DNA of 64,000 nucleotides. Source: Chroococcopsis sp964623815. GTDB lineage: Bacteria; Cyanobacteriota; Cyanobacteriia; Cyanobacteriales; Microcystaceae. Made by a program: the position numbers and the translations under genes. The stretch lies in NCBI GenBank assembly GCA_964623815.1, contig CAZUVR010000019.1:9741-73740 (forward strand). The letters run 5' to 3'. Shown here in pieces: positions 52,890 through 62,252 of this stretch (within the stretch, counting starts at the first letter, position 1; each line of letters opens with the position of its first letter). The notes under the pieces were generated by a model. It was not told where the DNA came from, did no database searches, and saw only the letters and a program-made list of their open reading frames with translations.

Positions 52890-55800
52890 GATAGCAGAAC
52901 TATTTTTGATCCCTGACCGGTTTTCCTGACTTCTATACGGTTTTGAAAAGCTTCTTTGAATTGAGGCATATGGGTGACGGTAAGGATACAGGAAAAGTCA
53001 TCGGCGATCGCATTAATAGCACTGATCAACCGTTCGCACCCTTCCGCGTCTTGGGTGCCGAATCCTTCATCGACGATCAACATCTGTAAAGCTATCCCCG
53101 CTCGATGCGCTAAAAGTTTCGCTAGGGCGAGACGAATAGAAAAGTTAATCCGGAAAGCTTCCCCCCCCGAATAGGTTTCGTAAGCTCTAGTGCCTTTAGC
53201 ATCGTTAATATTGATCTCTAAGGTGTCGATTAATTTTGCTTCTTTTTTCCTCGCACTGCCGCTTTTACCGGCTTTCTGGGTGATAAATTGAACGTGCAAT
53301 TGATTATTTGACAATTTACCTAAAATCTGGTTCGTTTCTGCTTCTAATTGCGGTAAGACATTTTCGATCATGTGTAATTGAATCCCATTTTTCCCGAAAG
53401 CTTGTGATAGCTCTAAGTAAACACGGTATCTTTTCTTACGTTCTGCAATCTTGATCTCTGTTTCTCGATAGGTAGTTTCTAAATTATCTATCTGGTTCAA
53501 TTTTTCTTCTATTTTACCTTTCTGGCTCAATACCTGATCTAGCTGTTGTCTTTTCTGTTTAATCAGGGTTTCTGTATTATTTATTTCTCCCCTATAATCG
53601 ATCAGATTACTAATTTGTTCGGTAAGCTGTTTAATGATTTGTTGTATTTGTGTTTGATTGTCTAAATTTTCCCCTATCCTTTGTTTGGATTGTTCCTGTT
53701 TCCTCTCTTCTAGGGGATAATTCTCTTGAGCCTGTTTTAACTGTTCATAAAACGAGACTGCCGATCGAGATTCCTTGAGATATACTTTTATCTTTTGATG
53801 CAGGGATCGATCGTATCCTATTTTTTCTATTTGCGTTTCCAGTTTATCTATTTGTTGTTTAATAATCGAATTTGTTTGTAACTTTTTGATCTCATTTTCT
53901 AATTCTACGATTTTACCTAATAATTTCGGCTTATCCTGTTGTAATTTTGTCAATTTTTGACGCGCTTCATTAATCCTCTCTTGTTTTGTCTCCGCTGGTT
54001 TATACCGAGTTTCCTCGCTTCTGACTAGAGAGTGAGTCTGTTCATCATAGTTAATATCGGCGATCGCCCGCTGTAGAGATTTCAGTTCCGTTTGTAATTC
54101 TTCTGAATAAATACCCGCCGTTAAAGAGCGCTGCATTTTCTCAATATTTTTCTTAACTTTCTCTAATTCGCTTTCTAAATCATCGTAAGATTCTAACTGA
54201 GTCGCGTATTGAGTATATAATTTTTGGAGTTTGGGTAACTCTTTAAGTTCTTCTTTAATTTGGGCGTATTGGTGACGGATTTGTTGTAATTCTCTCTCCC
54301 CTAAATTAATTTGCGTTTCCAGATCCCAAATCAGACCTTTAATCTCTTCCTGTTGTTGCTGATTAGTACTCACCACATGATGACGGTGATCCTCATTTAA
54401 TTCCTGTTGACAAACTGGACAGATAGACTCGGTTAGATTAAACTTTTCTAGCTTGTCAATTAAATCTTGCAGTTGTTTTTCATAACTTTGTTTCTCGTAC
54501 TGTAATCTTTCTTGAATTCGTTTTTTCTCGTGTCCCTTATCTTCTATATGTTTATGATAAACTTGCTTCTTCTCCAATTCTCTGATCTGACCGTCTACCT
54601 CTAGGGCACGGCGACGCAGTTCGGGAATTTTATCTATCTGCTCGCGCAGAATATTTCTCTGTGTTTCTTGTTGTGCCAGTTGCGCTCTTAAGGTGGCTTC
54701 TTCTCCTTTTATTTCTAACTCTATATCGTGTCTGCGCCGGATTAGAGGTACAACCTGTTCCTGTAATTTATCTAATTCTTCCCGTCGCCGGTGTGCCGCC
54801 AGAAATTTTTCTAATTCTTTCTTGACTTGTTCGGCTTGACTCAAAATTTTTAATTGTGTTTCTTCCGATTCTTCTAAATTTTTCAGTTCACTATTATATT
54901 GTTGTAATTGCAGGGTATATTGATTAACTTGTTGATTTAGTTGTTGTTCTAATTTTTGTTTTTGTTCTTGAGCTTCTTGGGATGCCTGTAGTTTATGACT
55001 CAAGCTTTCTTCTTCTTCTTGTAAATTTATATATTCTTGGTAATTTTTGATGATAGTATCCTGACTATCGATTAGAGCCTTTAGTCGATTAAGGTTATTG
55101 GTAATATCGGTTTGTTCTCGCTGCAGGCGATCGTATTCTTTCAGTGTTCGTTGATAATTGTCCTGTTGCCACCCTAATTGTTGTTCGGCGCTGGCCCGAT
55201 TGGACTGTTTAGCTTGTAAATCTTGTAATTGTTTCAGATCTCGATCTATAACTTCCTGTAATTCCTCGATCTCCCTTTGTTTAAATTTTAATTCCTCTTT
55301 TAGGGAATTTTTTTCGGCTATTCTTTCTTTAATCGGCTCTAAACTATCTTCGAGTTGCTGAACTTGAGCTTTAAATTCTTTCGATAGATCTTTAGCTCTT
55401 TCTGAAAGTAATTCATACTGGTTTAGCTTCAACAATTCCGCTAAGATCTTTTTGCGCTCGCCCGGGGAACGTTTCATGAACTCATCGGCTTGACCCTGAC
55501 GAAGATAGGCCGAATTAATGAAGGTATCGTGATCTAATTTAAGATAGGTGATGATCTGTAATTGAGTATCTTTTAATCCCTTACCGGAAAGAGTTTTGTA
55601 TTGATTGTTACCGATATGGATTTGGAAATCGAGGGAGCTACTTCTGCCTCTGGTGCGGGAGCGAATGATTCTATAAGTCTGCTCATTCAGGGAAAAATAA
55701 TAATCTACCAGCACTGACTCAGCACCTGTATGAATCACTTCATCTTCTGTGGTGGCGCGACTTTTTCCCCAAATTACCCAGGTAATCGCCTCTAGTAGGG

Positions 55801-55915
55801 ATGATTTACCCGCGCCATTGGCACCGCAAATACAAGCTGTGTGTATACCCCGAAAATCGATCGAGGCTTCTCGATAACTAAGAAAATTTTTGAGGGTGAG
55901 TTGAAGGGGGATCAT
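52886..55915 (-). CDS. sbcC: SbcC-type ATPase/nuclease subunit
   Basis: This 1009-residue protein is the Rad50-like SMC ATPase of the SbcCD complex, which processes DNA ends and hairpins. Walker A is GANGAGKSSLLEAITW near residue 34. Two long coiled-coil arms flank the zinc hook CPVC with Cys499 and Cys502. The C-terminal ATPase part has the signature YSGGEAFRINFSIRLALA and Walker B LIVDEGFGTQD. The nuclease partner sbcD is not in the window. The 5' gene end is 40 nt from the small membrane protein on the same strand. Confidence 0.93.
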   Translation of the reverse strand: MIPLQLTLKNFLSYREASIDFRGIHTACICGANGAGKSSLLEAITWVIWGKSRATTEDEVIHTGAESVLVDYYFSLNEQTYRIIRSRTRGRSSSLDFQIHIGNNQYKTLSGKGLKDTQLQIITYLKLDHDTFINSAYLRQGQADEFMKRSPGERKKILAELLKLNQYELLSERAKDLSKEFKAQVQQLEDSLEPIKERIAEKNSLKEELKFKQREIEELQEVIDRDLKQLQDLQAKQSNRASAEQQLGWQQDNYQRTLKEYDRLQREQTDITNNLNRLKALIDSQDTIIKNYQEYINLQEEEESLSHKLQASQEAQEQKQKLEQQLNQQVNQYTLQLQQYNSELKNLEESEETQLKILSQAEQVKKELEKFLAAHRRREELDKLQEQVVPLIRRRHDIELEIKGEEATLRAQLAQQETQRNILREQIDKIPELRRRALEVDGQIRELEKKQVYHKHIEDKGHEKKRIQERLQYEKQSYEKQLQDLIDKLEKFNLTESICPVCQQELNEDHRHHVVSTNQQQQEEIKGLIWDLETQINLGERELQQIRHQYAQIKEELKELPKLQKLYTQYATQLESYDDLESELEKVKKNIEKMQRSLTAGIYSEELQTELKSLQRAIADINYDEQTHSLVRSEETRYKPAETKQERINEARQKLTKLQQDKPKLLGKIVELENEIKKLQTNSIIKQQIDKLETQIEKIGYDRSLHQKIKVYLKESRSAVSFYEQLKQAQENYPLEERKQEQSKQRIGENLDNQTQIQQIIKQLTEQISNLIDYRGEINNTETLIKQKRQQLDQVLSQKGKIEEKLNQIDNLETTYRETEIKIAERKKRYRVYLELSQAFGKNGIQLHMIENVLPQLEAETNQILGKLSNNQLHVQFITQKAGKSGSARKKEAKLIDTLEININDAKGTRAYETYSGGEAFRINFSIRLALAKLLAHRAGIALQMLIVDEGFGTQDAEGCERLISAINAIADDFSCILTVTHMPQFKEAFQNRIEVRKTGQGSKIVLLS

Positions 55916-55955
55916 AGCGATAATTATGTAACCTATTTATCATAGTACATAATTA

Positions 55956-56102
55956 TCAGCTAAAAAAGGGATAAATTATCTCGATAGGAGCCGGAATCAT
56001 TTCCCCCCGAAAATCCAGAATCTGCACTAGAACTAAATAGGCGAGCGCGATAATAATAGAAATGGCTCCAGTAATAATAGCGACGAGCTTACCTTGATTC
56101 AT
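55956..56102 (-). CDS. Small single-span membrane protein downstream of rbcR
   Basis: A 48-residue open frame starts 12 nt behind the rbcR stop (ATG at 56102) on the same strand. It reads MNQGKLVAIITGAIS, then a hydrophobic segment to LVLVQILDFRGEMIPAPIEI. The single transmembrane helix is followed by a charged turn. It is too short for most gene finders. The close spacing to rbcR suggests cotranscription. The family is not named here. The R-G-E-M-x-P-A-P pattern is worth a database search. Confidence 0.55.
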   Translation of the reverse strand: MNQGKLVAIITGAISIIIALAYLVLVQILDFRGEMIPAPIEIIYPFFS

Positions 56103-56114
56103 AAATTTATTGTT

Positions 56115-57110
56115 TTATTTCGATACTATTTCGGCAGCGGATAAAGGAGAGTTAGGCGTAAAAAAAGTTTCAATATTAAGTTGTTCGGGGTAGGTGGAGA
56201 ACTGAGGTAGGATTTCGTGAGTGAAAGCCTCGGCCGCCTTAGAACGATAGCGGTTGGGGTTGATGATAACGTTGAGAGTCCGGCGAATTTCCACCTCGCG
56301 GATGTGGGTGGCGTGTAAGACACCCATCTGTAACTCTTTTTCGATCGCCGTTATCGAGACGAAGGCGGCCCCTAATCCTGATTGTACGGCGTTTTTGATC
56401 GCCTCGATCGAGTTTAATTCCATCTCTACCTTCAGCCGTTTCGTATCTATATCGTATTTAGACAGCACCTTATCGATGACTTTCCTGATGGTCGATTGCG
56501 AATCGAGAGTAATAAACTTGAGACGATAAAGATCTTCTTTCTGAATCATCTCTACTTTAGCCAGGGGGTGAAATACTGGTAGTATCAGGGCCAATTCGTC
56601 ATCAGCGTAGGGGATGATCTTCAGCATTTCCTGTAATTCCGCCGGCACTTCACCGCCGATAATCGCTAAATCAACCTGTCCGTTAGCCACGCCCCAAGAA
56701 GTGCGCCGCGTCGAATGTACCTGTAACTGTACCGATACCTCGGGGTATTTCTGCCGGAATAAACCGATCATGCGTGGTAGTAGATATGTACCTGTCGTCT
56801 GCGAAGCACCGACGATGAGAGTACCGCCCTGTAGATTTTGTAAATCTTCGATGGCTCTACAAGTTTCCTGACAGAGAGTAATAATTTTCTCGCCGTAGCT
56901 GAGGAGCAGATAGCCCGCCTCGGTTAATTGAGCTTTTCTGCCGCCTCGATCGAACAGGGGCACGTTGAGCTGTTTTTCTAAGTTTTGTACTTGTAAGCTG
57001 ACAGCGGGTTGAGAAACATAAAGAGTATCAGCAGCCCGTTTAAAACTCCCTTCTGCTGCGATGGCTTTAAGAATTCTCAGTTGGTCTAGAGTGAAAGGAA
57101 TATCTGTCAT
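56115..57110 (-). CDS. rbcR: LysR-type transcriptional regulator RbcR (Ycf30)
   Basis: This 331-residue LysR regulator resembles RbcR/CcmR, which controls Rubisco and inorganic-carbon genes in cyanobacteria. The N-terminal helix-turn-helix is FTLDQLRILKAIAAEGSFKRAADTLYVSQPAVSLQVQ, given here as residues 6-42. The effector domain contains VGASQTTGTYLLPRMIG and VDLAIIGGEVP. The protein agrees closely with what I recall of the Synechocystis RbcR (Sll0998) sequence. It is divergent from the Z-ISO-like gene. Two palindromes lie in the gap between them. Confidence 0.9.
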   Translation of the reverse strand: MTDIPFTLDQLRILKAIAAEGSFKRAADTLYVSQPAVSLQVQNLEKQLNVPLFDRGGRKAQLTEAGYLLLSYGEKIITLCQETCRAIEDLQNLQGGTLIVGASQTTGTYLLPRMIGLFRQKYPEVSVQLQVHSTRRTSWGVANGQVDLAIIGGEVPAELQEMLKIIPYADDELALILPVFHPLAKVEMIQKEDLYRLKFITLDSQSTIRKVIDKVLSKYDIDTKRLKVEMELNSIEAIKNAVQSGLGAAFVSITAIEKELQMGVLHATHIREVEIRRTLNVIINPNRYRSKAAEAFTHEILPQFSTYPEQLNIETFFTPNSPLSAAEIVSK

Positions 57111-57150
57111 AGGGTTTGGCGAGTTACTAACAGAGCAAGGAGAGAGTCAA

Positions 57151-57203
57151 GTAAACGGCAAGCTTCCCTGATGCGTTTACTGATACTGACATTGACAGTA
57201 TCA
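57151..57203. promoter_or_regulatory. Adjacent inverted repeats between rbcR and the Z-ISO-like gene
   Basis: GTAAACG (57151-57157) and CGTTTAC (57174-57180) are one perfect inverted repeat. It is directly followed by TGATACTG (57181-57188) and CAGTATCA (57196-57203), a second perfect one with a 7-nt centre. They lie 41-93 nt upstream of rbcR. LysR regulators commonly bind dyad sites in such divergent gaps, so autoregulation is plausible. Confidence 0.45.
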
Positions 57204-57281
57204 CAACACGGGGATCATTGATTCACTGAGAGGGTAGGATCTAATATGGCTTAAATCAAAAATTATTGCTTTCTGTTGGTT

Positions 57282-57977
57282 ATGGATAGTCATTGGATCA
57301 TGTTGGGGATGTTACTGGGATTCGCTATCGTTCATAGCGGGGGGGCGGCGTTACGTCCTTGGGGGGAAGAGAAAATCGGTGCCCGACTCTACCGTATCGG
57401 CTTCGCTCTCGTCAGTTTACCCGGGGCGGTAATCCTCATAGTTTATTTCATCAATCATCGTTACGACGGGATTCGCCTGTGGAATCTACAAGGAGTATCC
57501 GGAATTCAAGAAACTGTGTGGATTCTTTCGGCTATCTCTTTCTTTTTTCTCTATCCCGCTACTTTTAACCTCCTCGAAATCGCTGCGGTACAGAAACCCC
57601 AAGTCCATCTCTACGAAACCGGCATAATTCGCATCTGCCGTCATCCGCAAATGGTAGGACAAGTTATCTGGTGTATCGGACATACAATATGGCTTGGGAC
57701 AAGTTTTACTTTGTTGACATCGGTGGGCTTAATCGCCCATCACTTATTTGCCGTCTGGCACGGAGACAGACGGCTTAGTAAACGTTATGGAGATGCTTTT
57801 TTAAAAGCAAAAGAAAGAACATCAATAATACCTTTTCTAGCTATTATAGATGGTCGTCAATCCTTTCAGCCTGGAGAATTTATAAAACCCGCATATTTGG
57901 GTGTAAGCGGATTTATAGCCCTCCTTTGGTGGGCTCATCCTTATCTGATGCAAGTTACGAACAAAATCAATTGGTAA
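57282..57977 (+). CDS. NnrU-family membrane protein, 15-cis-zeta-carotene isomerase (Z-ISO)-like
   Basis: This 231-residue multi-span protein is of the NnrU family, which includes the plant and cyanobacterial haem enzyme Z-ISO that isomerises 9,15,9'-tri-cis-zeta-carotene. Five to six hydrophobic segments are visible. HSGGAALRPWGEEKIG near residue 18 and RHPQMVGQVIWCIGH are the conserved His-containing stretches. The latter includes histidines that could ligate haem. The ATG at 57282 is used, with a TTG at 57276 in frame. Identification as Z-ISO rather than another NnrU protein is likely but not certain. Confidence 0.8.
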   Translation: MDSHWIMLGMLLGFAIVHSGGAALRPWGEEKIGARLYRIGFALVSLPGAVILIVYFINHRYDGIRLWNLQGVSGIQETVWILSAISFFFLYPATFNLLEIAAVQKPQVHLYETGIIRICRHPQMVGQVIWCIGHTIWLGTSFTLLTSVGLIAHHLFAVWHGDRRLSKRYGDAFLKAKERTSIIPFLAIIDGRQSFQPGEFIKPAYLGVSGFIALLWWAHPYLMQVTNKINW

Positions 57978-58065
57978 ATTGAAAATACCCTTGGTTACTT
58001 GATCCCGATTAGGTTAACATAAATCTCAAGCCCTTTAAAAACACCTATTAAACTCTACTTCGGTA

Positions 58066-58419
58066 ATGATGCTATCCATCAATGAAAAAAACTTTTCTAA
58101 AACAGTCTTAGAATCTCCCAACCCCGTTCTAGTTCATTTTTGGGCCCCTTGGTGTGGTCTTTGTCGCTTAATCCTACCTACCTTATCGAAATTTAAGTCA
58201 GAATCGGGCTTGGATTTAGAAATAGTGGGGATCAACGCCGACGAGAATTTCAGCCTCGCCAATCGCTACCGTCTTCGTAATCTACCGACTTTAATTTTAT
58301 TTCACCGAGGAACCGCGATCGTCCGTTTGGATGATTTCCGAAGTCGTGATGATTTATACCTTAGTCTCAAGGCGGGGATCACTACCAATACGATACAATC
58401 GGCTCAGTTAACGGCCTAA
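58066..58419 (+). CDS. Thioredoxin-fold protein with a WCGLC active site
   Basis: This 117-residue protein has the thioredoxin fold: VLVHFWAPWCGLCRLILPTL near residue 22, then VGINADENFSLANRYRLRNLPTLILF with the cis-Pro. The active site is Cys-Gly-Leu-Cys in place of the usual CGPC. The exchange of Pro for Leu would be expected to change redox potential. It ends in an extra tail (TNTIQSAQLTA). It is likely a cytosolic redox protein of uncertain partner. Its 3' end overlaps plsC by 12 nt. Confidence 0.88.
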   Translation: MMLSINEKNFSKTVLESPNPVLVHFWAPWCGLCRLILPTLSKFKSESGLDLEIVGINADENFSLANRYRLRNLPTLILFHRGTAIVRLDDFRSRDDLYLSLKAGITTNTIQSAQLTA

Positions 58420-59049
58420 GCCGTGTAATCTATTAATTTCCCCGGCACATCGCTCCGTAATTGCCTCTAAATATTCCCGCGAGGAAGATCCAGGGCAGGG
58501 GATCAATTGACCGATGCGGACGGTAACGGCGGCGGGAACCGGTAGCTTACCTCTGGCAGAGCGATCGAGAATCTTTTCCGTACCCCACAAACTGACAGGT
58601 AATAGGGGCACGCCGGCTTTAGCGGCGATCATCGCCGCCCCTAGTTTCGGTTGCTGAATACTACCGTCAGCCGTGCGGGTGCCCTCTAAAAACACTCCGA
58701 CAGCCCAGCCTTTTTCGAGTGCGTTCAAGGCGGCTCGAATAGCCCCCCTATCTCCCGCTCCTCTCTTGACGGGATAAGCACCATATAAGGATATTGCTTG
58801 TTTTAAAACCGGTACACGAAATAATTCTTCTTTAGCCATGTAGGCGACGGGGCGACATACTGCCGTAGATAACAGGGGCGGGTCAAAATAACTGGCGTGA
58901 TTACTAACGATGATCAGCGCACCAGTTTGAGGAACATTTTCTAATCCGTAAACTCTCCCCTGAAAATAGGTTTTAAAAAGGGGGTGAACAACCGACCATT
59001 TCAGTAAACGGTAGGATATTAAGCTATTTAAAGGCTCTCGCTGTCTCAT
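58408..59049 (-). CDS. plsC: 1-acyl-sn-glycerol-3-phosphate acyltransferase (PlsC-like)
   Basis: This 213-residue acyltransferase forms phosphatidic acid from lysophosphatidic acid and an acyl donor. The HX4D motif is SNHASYFDPPLL near residue 48, and the substrate-binding FLEGTRTADGS is near residue 118. The VPLLPVSLWGT segment is also characteristic. A start at 59049 (MRQREPLNS) is used. Membrane association is expected through the N-terminal region. The acyl specificity is not evident. Confidence 0.9.
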   Translation of the reverse strand: MRQREPLNSLISYRLLKWSVVHPLFKTYFQGRVYGLENVPQTGALIIVSNHASYFDPPLLSTAVCRPVAYMAKEELFRVPVLKQAISLYGAYPVKRGAGDRGAIRAALNALEKGWAVGVFLEGTRTADGSIQQPKLGAAMIAAKAGVPLLPVSLWGTEKILDRSARGKLPVPAAVTVRIGQLIPCPGSSSREYLEAITERCAGEINRLHGLGR

Positions 59050-59051
59050 GC

Positions 59052-59084
59052 TGGGGAGTCGGGAGTCGGGAGTCGGGAATCGTT
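59052..59084. repeat. Heptamer repeat array (GGGAGTC)
   Basis: Four consecutive GGGAGTC/GGGAATC units directly upstream of plsC, of the same family as at 27525 and 29654. No gene overlaps. Confidence 0.7.
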
Positions 59085-59145
59085 GATTACTTATTTTACT
59101 GGCAAAGGGGATCGAAATCGATTACCGTTCTCATCATCTGGGTAA

Positions 59146-59197
59146 AAAAATGGAAAAGCCTCTGAGAGTCTTGCCGTGTTTCGACCTCAAAGGCTTT
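59146..59197 (-). terminator. Terminator of secA
   Basis: On the minus strand AAAGCCTTTGAG pairs with CTCAGAGGCTTT (11 of 12) and is followed by a T-rich tail (TTTTCCATTTTTTT). It lies about 90 nt past the secA stop. Confidence 0.6.
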
Positions 59198-59289
59198 GCT
59201 TTCTTCTCACTCCTCACACTACTTAAGAATACTGTATTTATCCCTAGTGGGGAATAGGTAGAGTGACGCTTTTATAAGTGGCATAATTT

Positions 59290-62100
59290 TTATGCCGCTT
59301 GTGTTTGTGGTTGAGGTTGGAACTGGAACAGGGAATAGACGACGTTACGGCGAATATCGATCATCATTTCCAGGAACATTTCGTAACCCTCCTGTTTATA
59401 CTCGATCAGTGGATCTTTTTGTCCGTAACCCCGCAAGCCGATCGATTCCCGCAGTGATTCCATCGCCTGTAGATGTTCCCGCCAGAGATTATCTATCTGT
59501 TGCAGGATAAAATATCTCTCCGCATCCCGCATCAAACCTGGGCGCACTTTATCCACTTGGGCTTCTTTAATCTCGTAAGCCTTTCTCACCTCCTCGTGTA
59601 AGAACTGTTTAATCTCGCTCACGGTCATATCTTCTAGGTCTTTGGCGGTAATATCATTGAGTAAGTAAACGAACTCTTGGGACTTACTGACGAGGTTATC
59701 GAGCTTCCACTCTTCCGGCGGTAATTCTGGATTAATATAAGCGTCTACGATTTCGTCCATCGTTTTCTCCGCATACTGTAGCACCTGCTCTTTCAAGTCT
59801 AGTCCTTCTAGTACCCGGCGACGTTCGGCGTAGATGGCGCGGCGCTGATTGTTCATCACCTCATCATACTCGAACACCTGTTTACGGGCATCGTAATAGA
59901 AGGTTTCTACTTTTTTCTGAGCGCCTTCTAGGGAGCGGGTTAACATACCGGATTCGATCGGCATGTCATCTTCTACCCGAAAGGCGGACATCAAACCCGC
60001 TACGCGATCGCCTCCAAAAATCCGCAATAAATTATCGTCCAAGCTTAAAAAGAAGCGTGTAGAACCAGGGTCGCCCTGTCTTCCCGCCCTGCCTCGCAAT
60101 TGATTATCTATCCTGCGTGATTCGTGTCTTTCTGTTCCGATTACGTGCAGACCACCCAAATTCACTACCTCATCATGCTCTTTACCGGTATAAGCCTCGT
60201 AGGAGTTACGGATAGACTTATACACAGCCCGCAATCTTTGGATCACCGGATCTTTAGTGGGGGCTTTTTCCGCAGCTACGGCGATTTTCTCCTCGACTTC
60301 TAACTCCGGTAAACTCTGAGTGCCGTACTGGTCAACAGCGAACTTAACCGCGTCTTTTAACTCCTGTTCCACCTCTTTCGATAGAGGTGTGGGGAATATA
60401 TCCCCCGAAGCCCGCCAGGTTTTCTGTTTCTTACCGCCACCGCCGAAGCCTTGCGGGCGATTGCGCCCACCTAAAGAAGGTAGATTAAAAGCGAAGCCGT
60501 CATCATCGTCCGGGCGCACTAACTTGGGCATGAGATATTCACGGATTTTCAGGCGGGCCATATAGTCGGAGTTACCGCCGAGAATAATATCCGTACCTCT
60601 TCCCGCCATGTTCGTCGCTATAGTTACCGCGCCTTTGCGCCCGGCTTGAGCTACGATTTCCGATTCCCTCTCGACGTTTTCTGGACGGGCGTTGAGCAGG
60701 TTATGGGGAATTTTTTTCTCTTGCAGTAGCGCCGCGATAACCTCCGATTTTTCCACGCTCGTTGTACCCACCAATACGGGCCGCCCCATCTTGTGCATTT
60801 CCTCACACTCCCCGGCTACCGCCATCCACTTTGCCTGTTCGTTTTTATAAACTACGTCGGCTAAATCTTGACGTTTGGAGATGCGGTTAGTGGGAATGAT
60901 CGTTACCTGTAGGTTATAAACTTTCTCTAATTCGGTTTCTTCGGTTTTTGCGGTGCCCGTCATCCCGGAGAGTTTAGGATAGAGGAGGAAGAAATTTTGA
61001 TAGGTGATGGTGGCAAGCGTTTGGGTTTCCTGTTGTATTTCCACCCCTTCTTTAGCTTCTATGGCTTGGTGTAATCCATCCCCCCAGCGTCTACCGGGTA
61101 AGACGCGCCCGGTGAATTCATCGACGATGACGACTTCGCCGTTACGCACGATGTAGTTAACATCTTTGACAAATAGTTCTTTGGCTTTGATGGCGTTGAA
61201 AACGTAGTGCGCCCAGGGGTTTTCCTGATCGTAGAGGTCGGTGACACCTATTAATTCTTCGGCTTTTTTGAATCCTTCATCCGTGAGGAGTATATTACGA
61301 TCTTTTTCGTTGACTTCGTAATCACCCGGGCCGTCTTCTACTTCCTGTCTGACTAACTGACGGGCGATTTGAGCCGCTGACTTGTATTTTTCTGTCGGTT
61401 GATCGATCGGGCCTGAGATAATCAGAGGTGTTCTCGCTTCATCGATCAGAATCGAGTCTACTTCGTCTATGATGCAGTAATTGAAAGGTCTCTGCACTAC
61501 TTCCCCCATAGTCGTCGCCATGTTATCCCGCAGATAGTCGAAACCTAACTCGCTGTTGGTGGTGTAGGTGATGTCACAGGCGTAGTTTTTCTTCCTCTCA
61601 TCTGGTGTCATCCCGGCTTGAATCAAGCCCACGCTCAAGCCGAGAAAGCGATGGACTTGCCCCATCCATTCCGCATCCCTACGGGCGAGATAATCGTTAA
61701 CTGTAACTACGTGAACACCTTTACCCGTTAAGCCGTTAAGATAGGCGGGTAGCGTCGCTACCAGGGTTTTTCCCTCCCCCGTTTTCATCTCGGCTATCTG
61801 TCCCTTATGAAGTACCATACCGCCTAAAAGTTGTACGTCAAAATGTCTCATCCCGAGAACTCTCTGTCCCGCTTCCCTGACTATGGCGAAGGCTTCCGGG
61901 AGAATTTCATCGAGTGTTTCTTCTCTTTCTTCGTAGTTACGAGCTTTTTCCAGTCTGACTCTGAACTCTGCGGTTTTTCCTCTTAATTCGTCGTCCGAGA
62001 GCTTGTTAACTTCTTCTTCTAATAAATTTATTTCTGTAACGATCGGTTGAAATTTTTTAATCTTTCGAGCGTTTGGGTCTCCGAGTAAAGCTTTTAACAT
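59290..62100 (-). CDS. secA: Preprotein translocase ATPase SecA
   Basis: SecA drives Sec-dependent export through SecYEG at the plasma and thylakoid membranes. The 936-residue protein has Walker A EMKTGEGKTLVATL near residue 103, the DEVDSILIDEARTPL Walker B region, and TNMAGRGTDIILGG. Compared with E. coli SecA (901) it carries an extra loop of about 80 residues in the second nucleotide-binding domain (DDDDGFAFNLPSLGGRNRPQ to PTKDP). I recall this as a cyanobacterial trait. The C-terminal zinc-binding tail is absent, ending in QPQPQTQAA. It diverges from rpmB. Confidence 0.96.
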   Translation of the reverse strand: MLKALLGDPNARKIKKFQPIVTEINLLEEEVNKLSDDELRGKTAEFRVRLEKARNYEEREETLDEILPEAFAIVREAGQRVLGMRHFDVQLLGGMVLHKGQIAEMKTGEGKTLVATLPAYLNGLTGKGVHVVTVNDYLARRDAEWMGQVHRFLGLSVGLIQAGMTPDERKKNYACDITYTTNSELGFDYLRDNMATTMGEVVQRPFNYCIIDEVDSILIDEARTPLIISGPIDQPTEKYKSAAQIARQLVRQEVEDGPGDYEVNEKDRNILLTDEGFKKAEELIGVTDLYDQENPWAHYVFNAIKAKELFVKDVNYIVRNGEVVIVDEFTGRVLPGRRWGDGLHQAIEAKEGVEIQQETQTLATITYQNFFLLYPKLSGMTGTAKTEETELEKVYNLQVTIIPTNRISKRQDLADVVYKNEQAKWMAVAGECEEMHKMGRPVLVGTTSVEKSEVIAALLQEKKIPHNLLNARPENVERESEIVAQAGRKGAVTIATNMAGRGTDIILGGNSDYMARLKIREYLMPKLVRPDDDDGFAFNLPSLGGRNRPQGFGGGGKKQKTWRASGDIFPTPLSKEVEQELKDAVKFAVDQYGTQSLPELEVEEKIAVAAEKAPTKDPVIQRLRAVYKSIRNSYEAYTGKEHDEVVNLGGLHVIGTERHESRRIDNQLRGRAGRQGDPGSTRFFLSLDDNLLRIFGGDRVAGLMSAFRVEDDMPIESGMLTRSLEGAQKKVETFYYDARKQVFEYDEVMNNQRRAIYAERRRVLEGLDLKEQVLQYAEKTMDEIVDAYINPELPPEEWKLDNLVSKSQEFVYLLNDITAKDLEDMTVSEIKQFLHEEVRKAYEIKEAQVDKVRPGLMRDAERYFILQQIDNLWREHLQAMESLRESIGLRGYGQKDPLIEYKQEGYEMFLEMMIDIRRNVVYSLFQFQPQPQTQAA

Positions 62101-62252
62101 ATATGGCTGTAACTTAAGGCTTATTTTTTATATCTTAACCCGGTACGAAGTCCCAAAACATGGACTCTCGAACGCTTAGCGAGAAATCTCTTGCTTTGAG
62201 GGTGCTTTGTTCATTAGACTAGATAGGTTGAATGTTTATAGGAGATCTGTCT

